NCBI GenBank assembly: GCA_023429375.1
Contig: JAEYVY010000007.1
Coordinates: 434,001-498,000, forward strand
Direction of reading: 5' to 3'
DNA: 64,000 bases
Origin: Bacteroidota bacterium
GTDB lineage: Bacteria > Bacteroidota > Bacteroidia > Bacteroidales > Tannerellaceae
Part shown: piece by piece, positions 28,487 to 37,500 of the stretch
How the letters are laid out: each line of letters begins with the position of its first letter
How positions within the stretch are numbered: position 1 is the stretch's first letter
Position numbers and translations under genes: made by a program
The notes under the pieces: generated by a model
What the model was told of the DNA's origin: nothing
What the model saw: only the letters and a program-made list of their open reading frames with translations
The model's database searches: none

Positions 28487-29383
28487 ATGTGGATCGATTC
28501 ATTTTTAGATTATCTCAATTTTGAACGTGCTTTTTCCGCGTATACGATAGAAGCGTATCGAAAGGATTTGTCACAATTCAAAGAGTATGTCGAAAAAGTA
28601 TTGAATGAAGAGTTCGACCCTTGTCGGATTGATTCTGATATTGTGAGGGGCTGGGTTGTGTTTTTAATGAACTCACACATGTCTTCCGCCACAGTTAATC
28701 GTAAATTAAGTTCTTTGAAGTCTTTTTTTAAGTTTCTTGTCAGACAACGAGTTGTCTCAGCAAGTCCGATCCGGTTGTTGAACGGTCCGAAGAAGAAAAA
28801 ACCATTGCCCTATTTCGTTAGAGAAGGGGAGATGGAAGCTGTCTTGGATGGTGATCAATTTGGGGAGGATTTTGAAGGCATGCGTGACAGGTTGGTACTT
28901 GAATTACTGTATGATACTGGAATCAGACGATCTGAATTGATAGGTATTAAAGATTCGGATATTGATTTTGGTAAATCTGTATTAAGAGTTACCGGCAAGA
29001 GAAATAAACAACGATTAATTCCTTTTGCTGAAGGGTTAAAGGATTTGTTGTTGTCTTATATAGAATGTAGAAACAAAGAAGTCGGAAGTAGTGACGGGAC
29101 GTTGATTGTTCGCAAAAACGGTGAACCTGTCAGCGTCGGAATTGTTTATTCTATAGTAAGGAAGTCATTGTCGGTAGTACCGTCATTGACGAAGCGCAGT
29201 CCTCATGTGTTAAGACATTCTTTTGCAACCGGTATGTTGAATAATGGAGCGAAATTGAATGCTGTGAAGGAATTGTTAGGTCACAGTAGTCTGTCTTCAA
29301 CCAGTATATATACACATACCAGTTTTGAGGAATTAAAGAAAGTATATCATGCCCATCCAAGGGCCCTAAAAAAGGAGGTTAAT
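28487..29383 (+). CDS. xerC: Tyrosine recombinase XerC/XerD (open into hpf)
   Basis: Site-specific recombinase that resolves chromosome dimers at dif. The N-terminal SAM-like core-binding domain covers residues 1-90. The catalytic domain has all active residues: R147 (TGIRRSE), K171 (TGKRNKQ), H240 and R243 (HVLRHSF), H266 (LGHSS) and nucleophile Y275 (SIYTHT). The normal end of the family (ELKKVYHAHPRA) is reached at about residue 292, but no stop codon follows: the frame continues straight into hpf, giving a 398-residue combined frame (28487-29683). A TAA is present one base out of frame in the CCCTAAAAAAGG run at 29364-29375. End shown is where hpf would begin if translated separately. Whether it is XerC or XerD cannot be settled from sequence. 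Confidence 0.88.
29371..29378 (+). promoter_or_regulatory. Strong internal Shine-Dalgarno before hpf
   Basis: AAAGGAGG lies 5 bases before the ATG at 29384, inside the xerC frame. Strong SD sites are rare in this phylum, so it points to independent initiation of hpf within the continuous frame. Confidence 0.65.
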
Positions 29384-29683
29384 ATGGATATTAGAATTCA
29401 ATCTATTCGTTTCGATGCTTCAGAATCTTTGGAGGCATTCATTCAGAAGAAAGTTTCAAAACTTGAGCAGTTCTATGATGGAATTCTCACGGCGGAGGTA
29501 GTGTTGAAGGTTGTCAAGCCTGAGGTGTCGATGAATAAGCATGCATCTGTTAGCTTAAAGGTTAAAAATGGAGATCTTTTTGCAGAGAAGACGGCTGATA
29601 CTTTTGAGGAGGCAATAGATATATGCGCCGAAGCGTTGTCAAAACAATTAGTAAAGCATAAAGAAAAAATAAAAACCAAATAA
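29384..29683 (+). CDS. hpf: Ribosome hibernation promoting factor (short HPF/RaiA)
   Basis: 99-residue ribosome-associated stress protein (MDIRIQSIRFDASESLEAFI, then EVVLKVVKPE, FAEKTADTFEEAIDICAEAL). It binds the decoding centre of the 30S subunit and stabilises inactive ribosomes in stationary phase. The beta-alpha-beta-beta-beta-alpha layout of short HPF is complete. It is in the same frame as the recombinase upstream without an intervening stop, so the cell may make free HPF by initiation at 29384, a XerC-HPF fusion, or both. The perfect SD favours free HPF. Confidence 0.88.
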   Translation: MDIRIQSIRFDASESLEAFIQKKVSKLEQFYDGILTAEVVLKVVKPEVSMNKHASVSLKVKNGDLFAEKTADTFEEAIDICAEALSKQLVKHKEKIKTK

Positions 29684-29698
29684 AAAGTAGAATTTATA

Positions 29699-29729
29699 TT
29701 TGGTAACTTAGAAATAATGACTAAATTTG
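29699..29729 (+). promoter_or_regulatory. Promoter of the tRNA-tuf cluster
   Basis: TTTG at 29699-29702 and TAAATTTG at 29722-29729 with a 19-base spacer form an ideal Bacteroidetes promoter. Transcription should begin near 29733-29737, inside the left arm of the hairpin that follows. Confidence 0.75.
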
Positions 29730-29730
29730 C

Positions 29731-29766
29731 AGCCGTTTCGCCCTGATCACGAAACGGCTCTTTTTT
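29731..29766 (+). terminator. Hairpin terminator at the tRNA transcription start
   Basis: AGCCGTTTCG (29731-29740) pairs perfectly with CGAAACGGCT (29750-29759), followed by CTTTTTT. It should stop transcripts coming from xerC-hpf. Because the tRNA promoter fires within the left arm, its own transcripts may lack a full arm and escape. Confidence 0.8.
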
Positions 29767-29776
29767 AATACGAAAT

Positions 29777-29850
29777 GCCTCTTTAGCTCAGTTGGCCAGA
29801 GCACGTGATTTGTAATCTCGGGGTCGTTGGTTCGAATCCGACAAGAGGCT
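29777..29850 (+). tRNA. tRNA-Thr(TGT)
   Basis: 74 bases. Acceptor arm GCCTCTT/AAGAGGC with discriminator T, D-arm, anticodon loop TTTGTAA (anticodon TGT), T-loop TTCGAAT. No CCA encoded. First of four tRNAs before tuf. Confidence 0.95.
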
Positions 29851-29873
29851 CAAAGGAAGTTTCAAAATTCAGG

Positions 29874-29956
29874 GGGCAGTTACCAGAGTGGCCAAATGGG
29901 GCTGACTGTAACTCAGCTGGCTTACGCCTTCGGTGGTTCGAATCCATCACTGCCCA
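29874..29956 (+). tRNA. tRNA-Tyr(GTA)
   Basis: 83 bases with the long variable arm of a type II tRNA. Acceptor GGGCAGT/ACTGCCC with discriminator A, anticodon GTA in CTGTAAC, T-loop TTCGAAT. Confidence 0.95.
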
Positions 29957-29972
29957 CAAACGAGACAAAATT

Positions 29973-30045
29973 GCGGAAGTAGCTCAGTTGATAGAGCATT
30001 AGCCTTCCAAGCTGAGGGTCGCGGGTTTGAGCCCCGTCTTCCGCT
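29973..30045 (+). tRNA. tRNA-Gly(TCC)
   Basis: 73 bases. Acceptor GCGGAAG/CTTCCGC with discriminator T, anticodon TCC in CTTCCAA, T-loop TTTGAGC (T57-purine pattern kept). Confidence 0.95.
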
Positions 30046-30052
30046 CTTTTTT

Positions 30053-30124
<72 letters not shown>

Positions 30125-30206
30125 CTTTTGTGTTTTGGATACATTTATAGAATGTGATGTTGACTAAAGAACATGATCATTAATCAAATAAGAACAATTT
30201 TAAGTT

Positions 30207-31394
30207 ATGGCAAAAGAACATTTTGACAGATCGAAACCCCACGTTAACATTGGTACGATTGGCCACGTTGACCACGGTAAAACGACTTTGACTGCTGCTA
30301 TTACAACTGTATTAGCAAAGAGAGGTCTTTCTGAAATGCGTTCATTCGACTCTATCGACAACGCTCCAGAAGAAAAAGAAAGAGGTATTACAATTAACAC
30401 TTCTCACGTAGAGTATCAGACTGCTAATCGTCACTATGCTCACGTAGACTGTCCGGGTCACGCTGACTACGTTAAGAACATGGTTACGGGTGCTGCTCAA
30501 ATGGACGGTGCTATCATTGTGGTTGCTGCAACTGATGGACCTATGCCTCAAACTCGCGAACACATCCTTTTGGCTCGTCAGGTAAACGTTCCAAGATTGG
30601 TTGTTTTCATGAACAAATGTGATAGCGTTGATGACGCTGAAATGTTGGACTTGGTTGAAATGGAAATGAGAGAGCTTCTTTCATTCTACAACTTCGACGG
30701 TGACAACACTCCAGTTATCCGTGGTTCTGCTCTTGGTGGTTTGAATGGTGAACCAGTATGGGAAGATAAGATCATGGAACTTATGGATGCTTGTGATACT
30801 TGGATTCCACTTCCTCCGCGTGAAGTTGACAAACCATTCCTTATGCCTGTTGAAGACGTATTCTCTATCACTGGTCGTGGTACAGTTGCTACAGGTCGTA
30901 TCGAAACTGGTAAGATCAAAGTTGGTGAAGAAGTACAAATCATCGGTCTTGGAGCAGAAGGAAAGAAATCTGTTGTTACAGGTGTTGAAATGTTCCGTAA
31001 GCTTCTTGATGATGGACAAGCTGGTGACAATGTAGGTTTGTTGCTTCGTGGTATCGATAAAGACGAAATTAAACGTGGTATGGTTATCTGCCATCCAGGA
31101 CAGGTTAAACCTCATTCTCGCTTCAAAGCTGAGGTTTATATCTTGAAGAAAGAAGAAGGTGGTCGTCACACTCCATTCCATCAAAAATATCGTCCTCAGT
31201 TCTACATCCGTACATTGGACGTAACTGGTGAAATCTCTCTTCCAGAAGGAACTGAAATGGTTATGCCAGGTGATAACGTAACAATCGAAGTAGAATTGAT
31301 TTACCCAGTAGCATGTAACGTAGGTCTTCGTTTCGCTATCCGCGAAGGTGGACGTACAGTAGGTGCTGGACAGATTACTGAATTAATCGACTAA
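30207..31394 (+). CDS. tuf: Translation elongation factor Tu
   Basis: GTPase that delivers aminoacyl-tRNA to the ribosome, 395 residues. G1 is GHVDHGKTT (from residue 18), G2 region RGITINTSHVEY, G3 DCPGH (DxxG), G4 NKCD, G5 SAL. Domains 2 and 3 follow with the usual GRGTVATGRIETG and the C-terminal VGLRFAIREGGRTVGAGQIT. It lies between the four-tRNA cluster and tRNA-Trp/secE, the standard bacterial arrangement, and is probably expressed from the tRNA promoter. Confidence 0.98.
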   Translation: MAKEHFDRSKPHVNIGTIGHVDHGKTTLTAAITTVLAKRGLSEMRSFDSIDNAPEEKERGITINTSHVEYQTANRHYAHVDCPGHADYVKNMVTGAAQMDGAIIVVAATDGPMPQTREHILLARQVNVPRLVVFMNKCDSVDDAEMLDLVEMEMRELLSFYNFDGDNTPVIRGSALGGLNGEPVWEDKIMELMDACDTWIPLPPREVDKPFLMPVEDVFSITGRGTVATGRIETGKIKVGEEVQIIGLGAEGKKSVVTGVEMFRKLLDDGQAGDNVGLLLRGIDKDEIKRGMVICHPGQVKPHSRFKAEVYILKKEEGGRHTPFHQKYRPQFYIRTLDVTGEISLPEGTEMVMPGDNVTIEVELIYPVACNVGLRFAIREGGRTVGAGQITELID

Positions 31395-31408
31395 TTCTAG
31401 TTATATAC

Positions 31409-31440
31409 TATAGCCAGTCTCTTCATCGAGGCTGGCTATA
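31409..31440 (+). other. Hairpin between tuf and tRNA-Trp
   Basis: TATAGCCAGTCTC and GAGGCTGGCTATA form a 13-pair stem with a short loop 4 bases before tRNA-Trp. There is no T-run after it, so it is more likely an RNA-processing site or 3' end stabiliser for tuf mRNA than a full terminator. Confidence 0.55.
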
Positions 31441-31443
31441 TAT

Positions 31444-31516
31444 ACGGAAGTAGCTCAGTTGGTAGAGCACTGGTCTCCAAAACCAGGTGTCGGGAGTTCG
31501 AGCCTCTCCTTCCGTG
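31444..31516 (+). tRNA. tRNA-Trp(CCA)
   Basis: 73 bases. Acceptor ACGGAAG/CTTCCGT with discriminator G, anticodon CCA in CTCCAAA, T-loop TTCGAGC. Lies between tuf and secE. Confidence 0.95.
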
Positions 31517-31533
31517 CAAAAATCTATAGATTG

Positions 31534-31728
31534 ATGAAAAAAGTAATTGCATATATTAAAGAATCTTATAACGAACTTGTTTATAAAGTTTCTTGGCCCA
31601 CTAGAATCGAATTGTCTAATAGTGCTGTTATTGTGTTGTTTGCTTCCCTAATAATAGCTGCACTAATCTTTGTGATCGACCTTGGTTTTGAGGGGTTGTT
31701 ACGTTTCTTCTATGAGGTTATCCTTTAA
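31534..31728 (+). CDS. secE: Preprotein translocase subunit SecE
   Basis: 64-residue single-helix clamp of the SecYEG channel. Amphipathic MKKVIAYIKESYNELVYKVSWP is followed by a membrane helix (SAVIVLFASLIIAALIFVID); the VSWPTR element is diagnostic. The ATG at 31534 is chosen because the frame upstream runs into tRNA-Trp. nusG follows 12 bases later. Confidence 0.95.
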   Translation: MKKVIAYIKESYNELVYKVSWPTRIELSNSAVIVLFASLIIAALIFVIDLGFEGLLRFFYEVIL

Positions 31729-31740
31729 TTTGTATTTGAG

Positions 31741-32283
31741 ATGTCTGACATTCAGAAAAAATTTTATGTTCTTCGCGCGATAAGCGGTAAGGAGAATAAG
31801 GTAAGAGAATATCTGGAAGCTGAATTGAAAAATACAGACTTAGGAGAATATGTATCTCAGGTATTGATCCCTACCGAAAAAACATTCACAGTTCGTAATG
31901 GTAAAAAGGTGATGAAAGAAAGAGCCTATTTACCAGGTTATGTACTTGTGGAAGCCGCTTTGGTGGGTGAGGTTGCTCATCGATTAAGAAACATTCCAAA
32001 CGTAATCGGATTTCTTGGAGGATCGGATAATCCGGTGCCTCTACGTCCTTCTGAAGTTAGTCGTATCTTAGGTACGGTTGATGAGTTGCAAGAGCAACAA
32101 GAAGTACTGGATGTTCAATATTACGTTGGCGAGAATGTAAAAGTAACATTCGGACCATTCAATGGATTTAGTGGCGTAATCGAAGAAGTAAATACTGACA
32201 AGAAAAAACTCAAAGTGATGGTTAAGATTTTCGGAAGAAAAACTCCGCTTGAGTTGGGTTATATGCAAGTTGAGAAAGAATAA
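31741..32283 (+). CDS. nusG: Transcription termination/antitermination factor NusG
   Basis: 180 residues. The N-terminal NGN domain (FYVLRAISGKENKVREYLE) binds RNA polymerase; the C-terminal KOW domain (VKVTFGPFNGFSGVIEEV) contacts Rho or ribosomal protein S10. Normal length for the family and in the classic secE-nusG-rplK order. Antiterminator function on the downstream ribosomal operon is the usual role. Confidence 0.97.
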   Translation: MSDIQKKFYVLRAISGKENKVREYLEAELKNTDLGEYVSQVLIPTEKTFTVRNGKKVMKERAYLPGYVLVEAALVGEVAHRLRNIPNVIGFLGGSDNPVPLRPSEVSRILGTVDELQEQQEVLDVQYYVGENVKVTFGPFNGFSGVIEEVNTDKKKLKVMVKIFGRKTPLELGYMQVEKE

Positions 32284-32348
32284 TTTTCTTGTTACGAGGA
32301 AAATTATCTTTCGTTGTTGATAGTTATATATATCTAAATTTTAGAAAA

Positions 32349-32792
32349 ATGGCTAAAGAAGTTGCTGGACAAATTAAATTGCAGATTAAAGGAGGGGCTG
32401 CAAATCCTTCTCCTCCCGTTGGACCTGCATTAGGTTCTAAGGGTATTAATATCATGGAGTTCTGCAAGCAATTTAATGCCAGAACCCAGGAGAAAGCTGG
32501 TAAAATATTACCTGTGGTAATTACTTACTATGCAGATAAGACGTTTGATTTTGTCGTAAAAACTCCTCCTGTAGCTATCCAATTGTTGGAAGCAACTAAA
32601 CAGAAGAGTGGTTCAGCTCAGCCTAACCGTAAGAAGATTGCGGAAATTACTTGGGATCAAGTAAAGGCTATTGCAGAAGACAAAATAGTCGATTTAAACT
32701 GTTTCACGTTAGGCTCAGCCATGAAAATGGTTGCTGGTACTGCAAGAAGCATGGGTATCACGGTAAAAGGGACTTTCCCGGAAATTAATTAA
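32349..32792 (+). CDS. rplK: 50S ribosomal protein uL11
   Basis: 147-residue protein of the GTPase-associated centre, with MAKEVAGQIKLQIKGGAANP, the PPVGPALGSKGINIMEFCK rRNA-contact region and the C-terminal GTARSMGITVKG. The ATG at 32349 gives the family-standard start; the upstream TTG frame adds unrelated residues. Same operon as nusG and rplA. Confidence 0.97.
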   Translation: MAKEVAGQIKLQIKGGAANPSPPVGPALGSKGINIMEFCKQFNARTQEKAGKILPVVITYYADKTFDFVVKTPPVAIQLLEATKQKSGSAQPNRKKIAEITWDQVKAIAEDKIVDLNCFTLGSAMKMVAGTARSMGITVKGTFPEIN

Positions 32793-32807
32793 TAAACTTC
32801 AATTGAG

Positions 32808-33506
32808 ATGGGTAAACTTACAAAAAATCAAAAGTTGGCTTTAGGCAAGATTGAAGCTGGGAAAACATATACATTGAAGGAAGCTGCTGCATTAGTAAAA
32901 GAAATTACTACTACAAAGTTTGATGCTTCTGTTGATGTAGATGTCCGTTTAGGCGTTGATCCACGTAAAGCAAACCAAATGGTAAGAGGCGTTGTTTCTC
33001 TACCTCATGGAACAGGTAAAGAGGTTCGGGTTTTAGCATTGTGTACTCCAGATAAGGAAGCTGAAGCTAAGGCTGCTGGCGCTGACTATGTAGGATTGGA
33101 TGAATACATTGATAAGATTAAAGGTGGTTGGACTGATATTGACGTAATTATCACAATGCCTTCAATCATGGGTAAAATCGGTGCTTTAGGTCGTGTATTA
33201 GGCCCTCGTGGTTTAATGCCTAACCCTAAGAGTGGTACTGTTACCAATGAAATAGGTAATGCGATTAAAGAAGTTAAACAAGGTAAAATCGACTTTAAAG
33301 TAGATAAGACTGGTATTGTTCACACTTCAATCGGAAAAGTATCTTTCGATGCTGAAAAGATTCGTGAAAATGCAAAGGAATTTATTTCTACTTTGATTAA
33401 GTTGAAACCAACTGCAGCTAAAGGGGTGTACATAAAGAGCATTTATCTTTCTAGTACAATGAGTGCGGGAATTAAAATTGACCCGAAATCAGTTGAAGAA
33501 AATTAA
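32808..33506 (+). CDS. rplA: 50S ribosomal protein uL1
   Basis: 232-residue L1-stalk protein that takes part in E-site tRNA release and, in many bacteria, represses its own operon by binding the mRNA. The two-domain layout is complete, with the conserved LGPRGLMPNPKSGTVT segment. Spacing of 15 bases from rplK and 15 to rplJ. Confidence 0.97.
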   Translation: MGKLTKNQKLALGKIEAGKTYTLKEAAALVKEITTTKFDASVDVDVRLGVDPRKANQMVRGVVSLPHGTGKEVRVLALCTPDKEAEAKAAGADYVGLDEYIDKIKGGWTDIDVIITMPSIMGKIGALGRVLGPRGLMPNPKSGTVTNEIGNAIKEVKQGKIDFKVDKTGIVHTSIGKVSFDAEKIRENAKEFISTLIKLKPTAAKGVYIKSIYLSSTMSAGIKIDPKSVEEN

Positions 33507-33521
33507 TAAACTAATTGGACG

Positions 33522-34046
33522 ATGAGAAAGGAAGATAAAGTCGCTGTAATAGAGCAATTGACATCAATCGTACAGGAATACCCTAACTTCTATCTAACAG
33601 ATATAGAAGCTCTTAATGCTGAAAAAACAAGTGCATTAAGAAGAGAGTGTTTCAAACGTGAAGTGAAGTTGGTTGTTGTAAAAAACAGCTTGCTAAAGAA
33701 AGCACTGGAGAATCTAGAAGCTGATTATTCTCCACTATATACCTCTTTGAAAGGTAACACCGCTGTGATGTTCTCACATGTGGCAAACGTACCTGCAAGA
33801 TTGATTAAAGATTTCACAAAGGATACAAAAGGTGAGGGTAAACCTCAATTGAAAGCTGCTTACGTACAAGAAAGCTTCTATGTAGGCGCAGAAAACCTTA
33901 ATGCCCTTGTTGATATCAAGAGCAAGGATGAACTTGTTGCTGACGTTATTGCTTTGTTGCAATCTCCTGCAAAGAATGTTATCTCTGCACTTCAATCATC
34001 AGGACAAACAATTCACGGAGTATTAACTACTCTTGCTGAAAGATAA
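33522..34046 (+). CDS. rplJ: 50S ribosomal protein uL10
   Basis: 174-residue base of the L7/L12 stalk; it binds 23S rRNA and carries L7/L12 dimers on its C-terminal helix. N-terminal RKEDKVAVIEQLTSIVQEYP and KVVVVKNSLLKKAL-like segments are visible. Only 15 bases separate it from rplA, so the long rplJ leader that mediates autoregulation in some bacteria is absent here. Confidence 0.96.
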   Translation: MRKEDKVAVIEQLTSIVQEYPNFYLTDIEALNAEKTSALRRECFKREVKLVVVKNSLLKKALENLEADYSPLYTSLKGNTAVMFSHVANVPARLIKDFTKDTKGEGKPQLKAAYVQESFYVGAENLNALVDIKSKDELVADVIALLQSPAKNVISALQSSGQTIHGVLTTLAER

Positions 34047-34085
34047 TAATTCATTAGATAAATAAATTTATTAAATCATACAAAA

Positions 34086-34460
34086 ATGGCAGATTTAAAA
34101 GCTTTTGCTGAACAATTAGTAAACTTAACTGTAAAAGAAGTTAGCGAACTAGCAACTATCCTTAAAGAAGAATATGGTATCGAACCTGCTGCTGCAGCTG
34201 TTGCTGTAGCTGGTCCTGCTGCTGGTGGTGCTGCTGCTGTAGAAGAAAAAACATCTTTCGATGTTGTATTGAAATCTCCAGGAGCTAACAAATTAGCTAT
34301 TGTTAAATTAGTTAAAGAATTAACTGGTCTTGGTTTGAAAGAAGCTAAAGATTTAGTTGACGGTGCACCAAGCAATATTAAAGAAGGTATTGCTAAGGCA
34401 GATGCAGAAGGATTGAAAAAGAGCTTAGAAGAAGCTGGCGCTGAAGTTGAGCTTAAATAA
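34086..34460 (+). CDS. rplL: 50S ribosomal protein bL12 (L7/L12)
   Basis: 124-residue stalk protein that recruits translation factors. The N-terminal dimerisation region (MADLKAFAEQLVNLTVKEVSEL) is joined by an Ala/Gly-rich hinge (AAAAVAVAGPAAGGAAAVEE) to the globular C-terminal domain with KLAIVKLVKELTGLGLKEAK. Codon use is strongly biased, as expected for a very highly expressed gene. Confidence 0.97.
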   Translation: MADLKAFAEQLVNLTVKEVSELATILKEEYGIEPAAAAVAVAGPAAGGAAAVEEKTSFDVVLKSPGANKLAIVKLVKELTGLGLKEAKDLVDGAPSNIKEGIAKADAEGLKKSLEEAGAEVELK

Positions 34461-34468
34461 ATCTTATA

Positions 34469-34527
34469 ACCTGGTTACCAGGTGATTTGGTTAGGAATCT
34501 TCTCAAAAGGAGATTCTTAACCTTTTT
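34469..34527 (+). terminator. Hairpins between rplL and rpoB (probable attenuator)
   Basis: A small hairpin ACCTGG-TTA-CCAGGT (34469-34483) is followed by a stem of about 12 pairs, GGTTAGGAATCT (34489-34500) with AGATTCTTAACC (34511-34522), then TTTTT. It lies inside the operon, so it probably acts as a partial terminator that lowers rpoBC expression relative to rplJL, or as a processing site. Confidence 0.7.
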
Positions 34528-34567
34528 GTGTCTATAATTTCATTAAGTTCAATAAATTCCTTAATAG

Positions 34568-37500
34568 ATGTCTTCAACAGCTGAAAACCAAAGAGTTAAT
34601 TTTGCTTCGATAAAGAACTCCCTTCCTTATCCAGATTTCCTCGAAGTACAATTGAAGTCGTTCCAAGACTTTCTTCAACTTGACACCCCTCCCGAAAAGA
34701 GAAAGAAAGAGGGATTGTATAAGGTGTTTGCTGAGAATTTCCCTATAGCAGATACGCGAAATAACTTTGTGCTGGAATTCCTGGATTATTATATTGATCC
34801 GCCCCGCTACTCCATAGATGAATGTATTGCTCGTGGGCTTACCTATAGTGTTCCGTTAAAAGCGAAATTAAAACTGTATTGTACTGATCCCGACCACGAA
34901 GACTTTGATACCGTAATACAGGATGTTTATTTAGGGCCGATCCCTTATATGACTTCCAGAGGTACCTTTGTGATAAATGGTGCCGAGCGTGTGGTTGTAT
35001 CTCAGTTGCACCGTTCGCCGGGAGTATTCTTCGGACAAAACGTTCATGCCAACGGTACAAAATTGTATTCAGCACGTATTATTCCTTTTAAAGGATCCTG
35101 GATCGAATTTGCAACGGACATCAACAACGTGATGTATGCCTATATCGATCGTAAAAAGAAATTACCGGTAACTACTCTTTTAAGAGCTATCGGCTTCGAG
35201 AGTGATAAAGACATTCTCGAAATATTTAATCTGGCAGAAGAGGTAAAGGTTACAAAAACCAACCTTAAAAAACTAATTGGCCGTAAATTGGCAGCTCGTG
35301 TTTTGAAAACATGGGTAGAAGATTTCGTTGATGAAGACACAGGCGAAGTTGTTTCGATTGAACGTAATGATGTTATTATTGATCGTGAGTCCGTTTTAGA
35401 TAGTGATAATATTGAAGCTATTATCGAATCTGGAACTCAAAATGTATTGTTACATAGAGAGGATCAGAACCTGTCTGACTTTGCGATCATCTATAATACA
35501 CTACAAAAAGATCCAAGTAACTCGGAAAAGGAAGCTGTTTTGTATATCTACAGACAGTTGAGAAATGCGGAACCTGCTGATGAAGCAAGTGCTCGCGAAG
35601 TAATTACCAACCTTTTCTTCTCTGAAAAACGTTATGACCTTGGTGAAGTTGGCCGTTATCGTATTAATAAAAAACTCGGTCTGACCACCAGTGAAGATAT
35701 CAAAGTCTTAACCAAAGAAGATATTATCGAAATCATCAAGTATTTGATTGAATTGATCAATTCAAAAGCAAATGTTGATGATATCGACCACTTGAGTAAC
35801 CGTCGTGTACGTACCGTTGGTGAACAGTTGTATAACCAATTCGGTATTGGCTTGGCTCGTATGGCCCGTACGGTTAGAGAACGTATGAACGTTCGCGATA
35901 ATGAAGTGTTCACTCCAATCGATTTGATCAACGCGAAGACAATCTCTTCTGTTGTCAACTCATTCTTTGGAACGAATGCTTTGTCTCAATTTATGGACCA
36001 AACCAACCCGCTTGCTGAAATCACGCACAAACGCCGTTTGTCAGCGTTGGGTCCTGGTGGTCTTTCTCGTGAACGTGCCGGATTTGAGGTTCGTGACGTA
36101 CACTACACCCACTATGGTCGTTTGTGTCCTATTGAAACTCCTGAAGGTCCGAACATCGGTTTGATTTCTTCTCTTTGCGTTTATGCGAAGATTAATGACC
36201 TTGGCTTTATTGCTACACCTTATCGTCGCGTAGTTGACGGACGTGTGGATTTCTCTCCTGAAGGATTGCAATATATGACTGCCGAAGAGGAAGAAGAATT
36301 GACAATCGCTCAAGGAAATGCCTTATTGGATGATAACGGACGTTTCGTTCGTGATCGTATCAAGTCTCGCTTTGAAGCAGATTTCCCTGTGGTTTCTCCT
36401 TCAGAAGTAGACATGATGGACGTATCTCCAACGCAGATTGCATCTATTGCTGCATCTTTGATTCCTTTCTTGGAACATGACGATGCTAACCGTGCATTGA
36501 TGGGATCTAACATGATGCGCCAGGCAGTTCCTCTGATTAAAACAGATTCTCCGATCGTTGGTACCGGTATTGAAGGACAAGTAGCAAAAGATTCGCGTAC
36601 GCAAATCGTTGCTGAACGTGATGGTGAAGTTGTGTTTGTTGATGCAACTTGTATAAAGATTAAATATGACCGCACAGAAGATGAAGAGTTTGTAAGCTTT
36701 GAAGATGCGGTTGTTACATATAATATTCCAAAATGGCGTAAGACCAACCAGAGCACGACAGTAGACCTTCGTCCAACCTGTCATCGTGGTCAACGTGTTG
36801 CTCCGGGTGATATCCTGACTGAAGGTTATTCTACAGAAAAAGGTGAACTGGCACTTGGGCGTAACGTGAAGGTGGCTTACATGCCTTGGAAAGGATATAA
36901 CTATGAGGATGCTATTGTGTTGAATGAACGTATGGTAAGAGAAGACTTCTTTACCTCTGTTCATGTTGACGAATATATCCTTGAAGTGCGTGAAACAAAA
37001 CGTGGTATGGAAGAATTGACTTCTGACATTCCTAACGTGAGTGAAGACGCAACAAAAGATTTGGATGAACGTGGTATCGTAAGAGTTGGTGCTCGTATCG
37101 AACCAGGTGATATCCTGATTGGTAAGATTACACCGAAAGGTGAGTCTGATCCTTCTCCAGAAGAAAAACTGCTTCGTGCAATCTTTGGTGATAAGGCAGG
37201 CGATGTGAAAGATGCTTCGTTAAAAGCTACTCCATCTCTACGTGGTGTGGTTATTGAAACAAGCTTGTTCTCTAAAGCTGTTAAGAAACGCAAGTCAAGA
37301 TTGACTGATAAAGCGATTCTTCCAAAATTGGATGAAGAGTATGATGCAAAGATGGCTGAATTGAAAGGATTATTGGTAGAAAAACTACTTATCCTTACAA
37401 ACGGCAAGACATCTTTGGGCGTTAAGGATTATCTGAATACAGATATCATTGCTAAGGGAGCTAAGTTTACACGTAAAGCTTTGGAAGAATTAGATTATAA

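Noticed and set aside
31459..31533. Longer SecE start within tRNA-Trp
   Set aside because: The added residues are translated tRNA sequence; the ATG at 31534 gives the normal SecE N-terminus.
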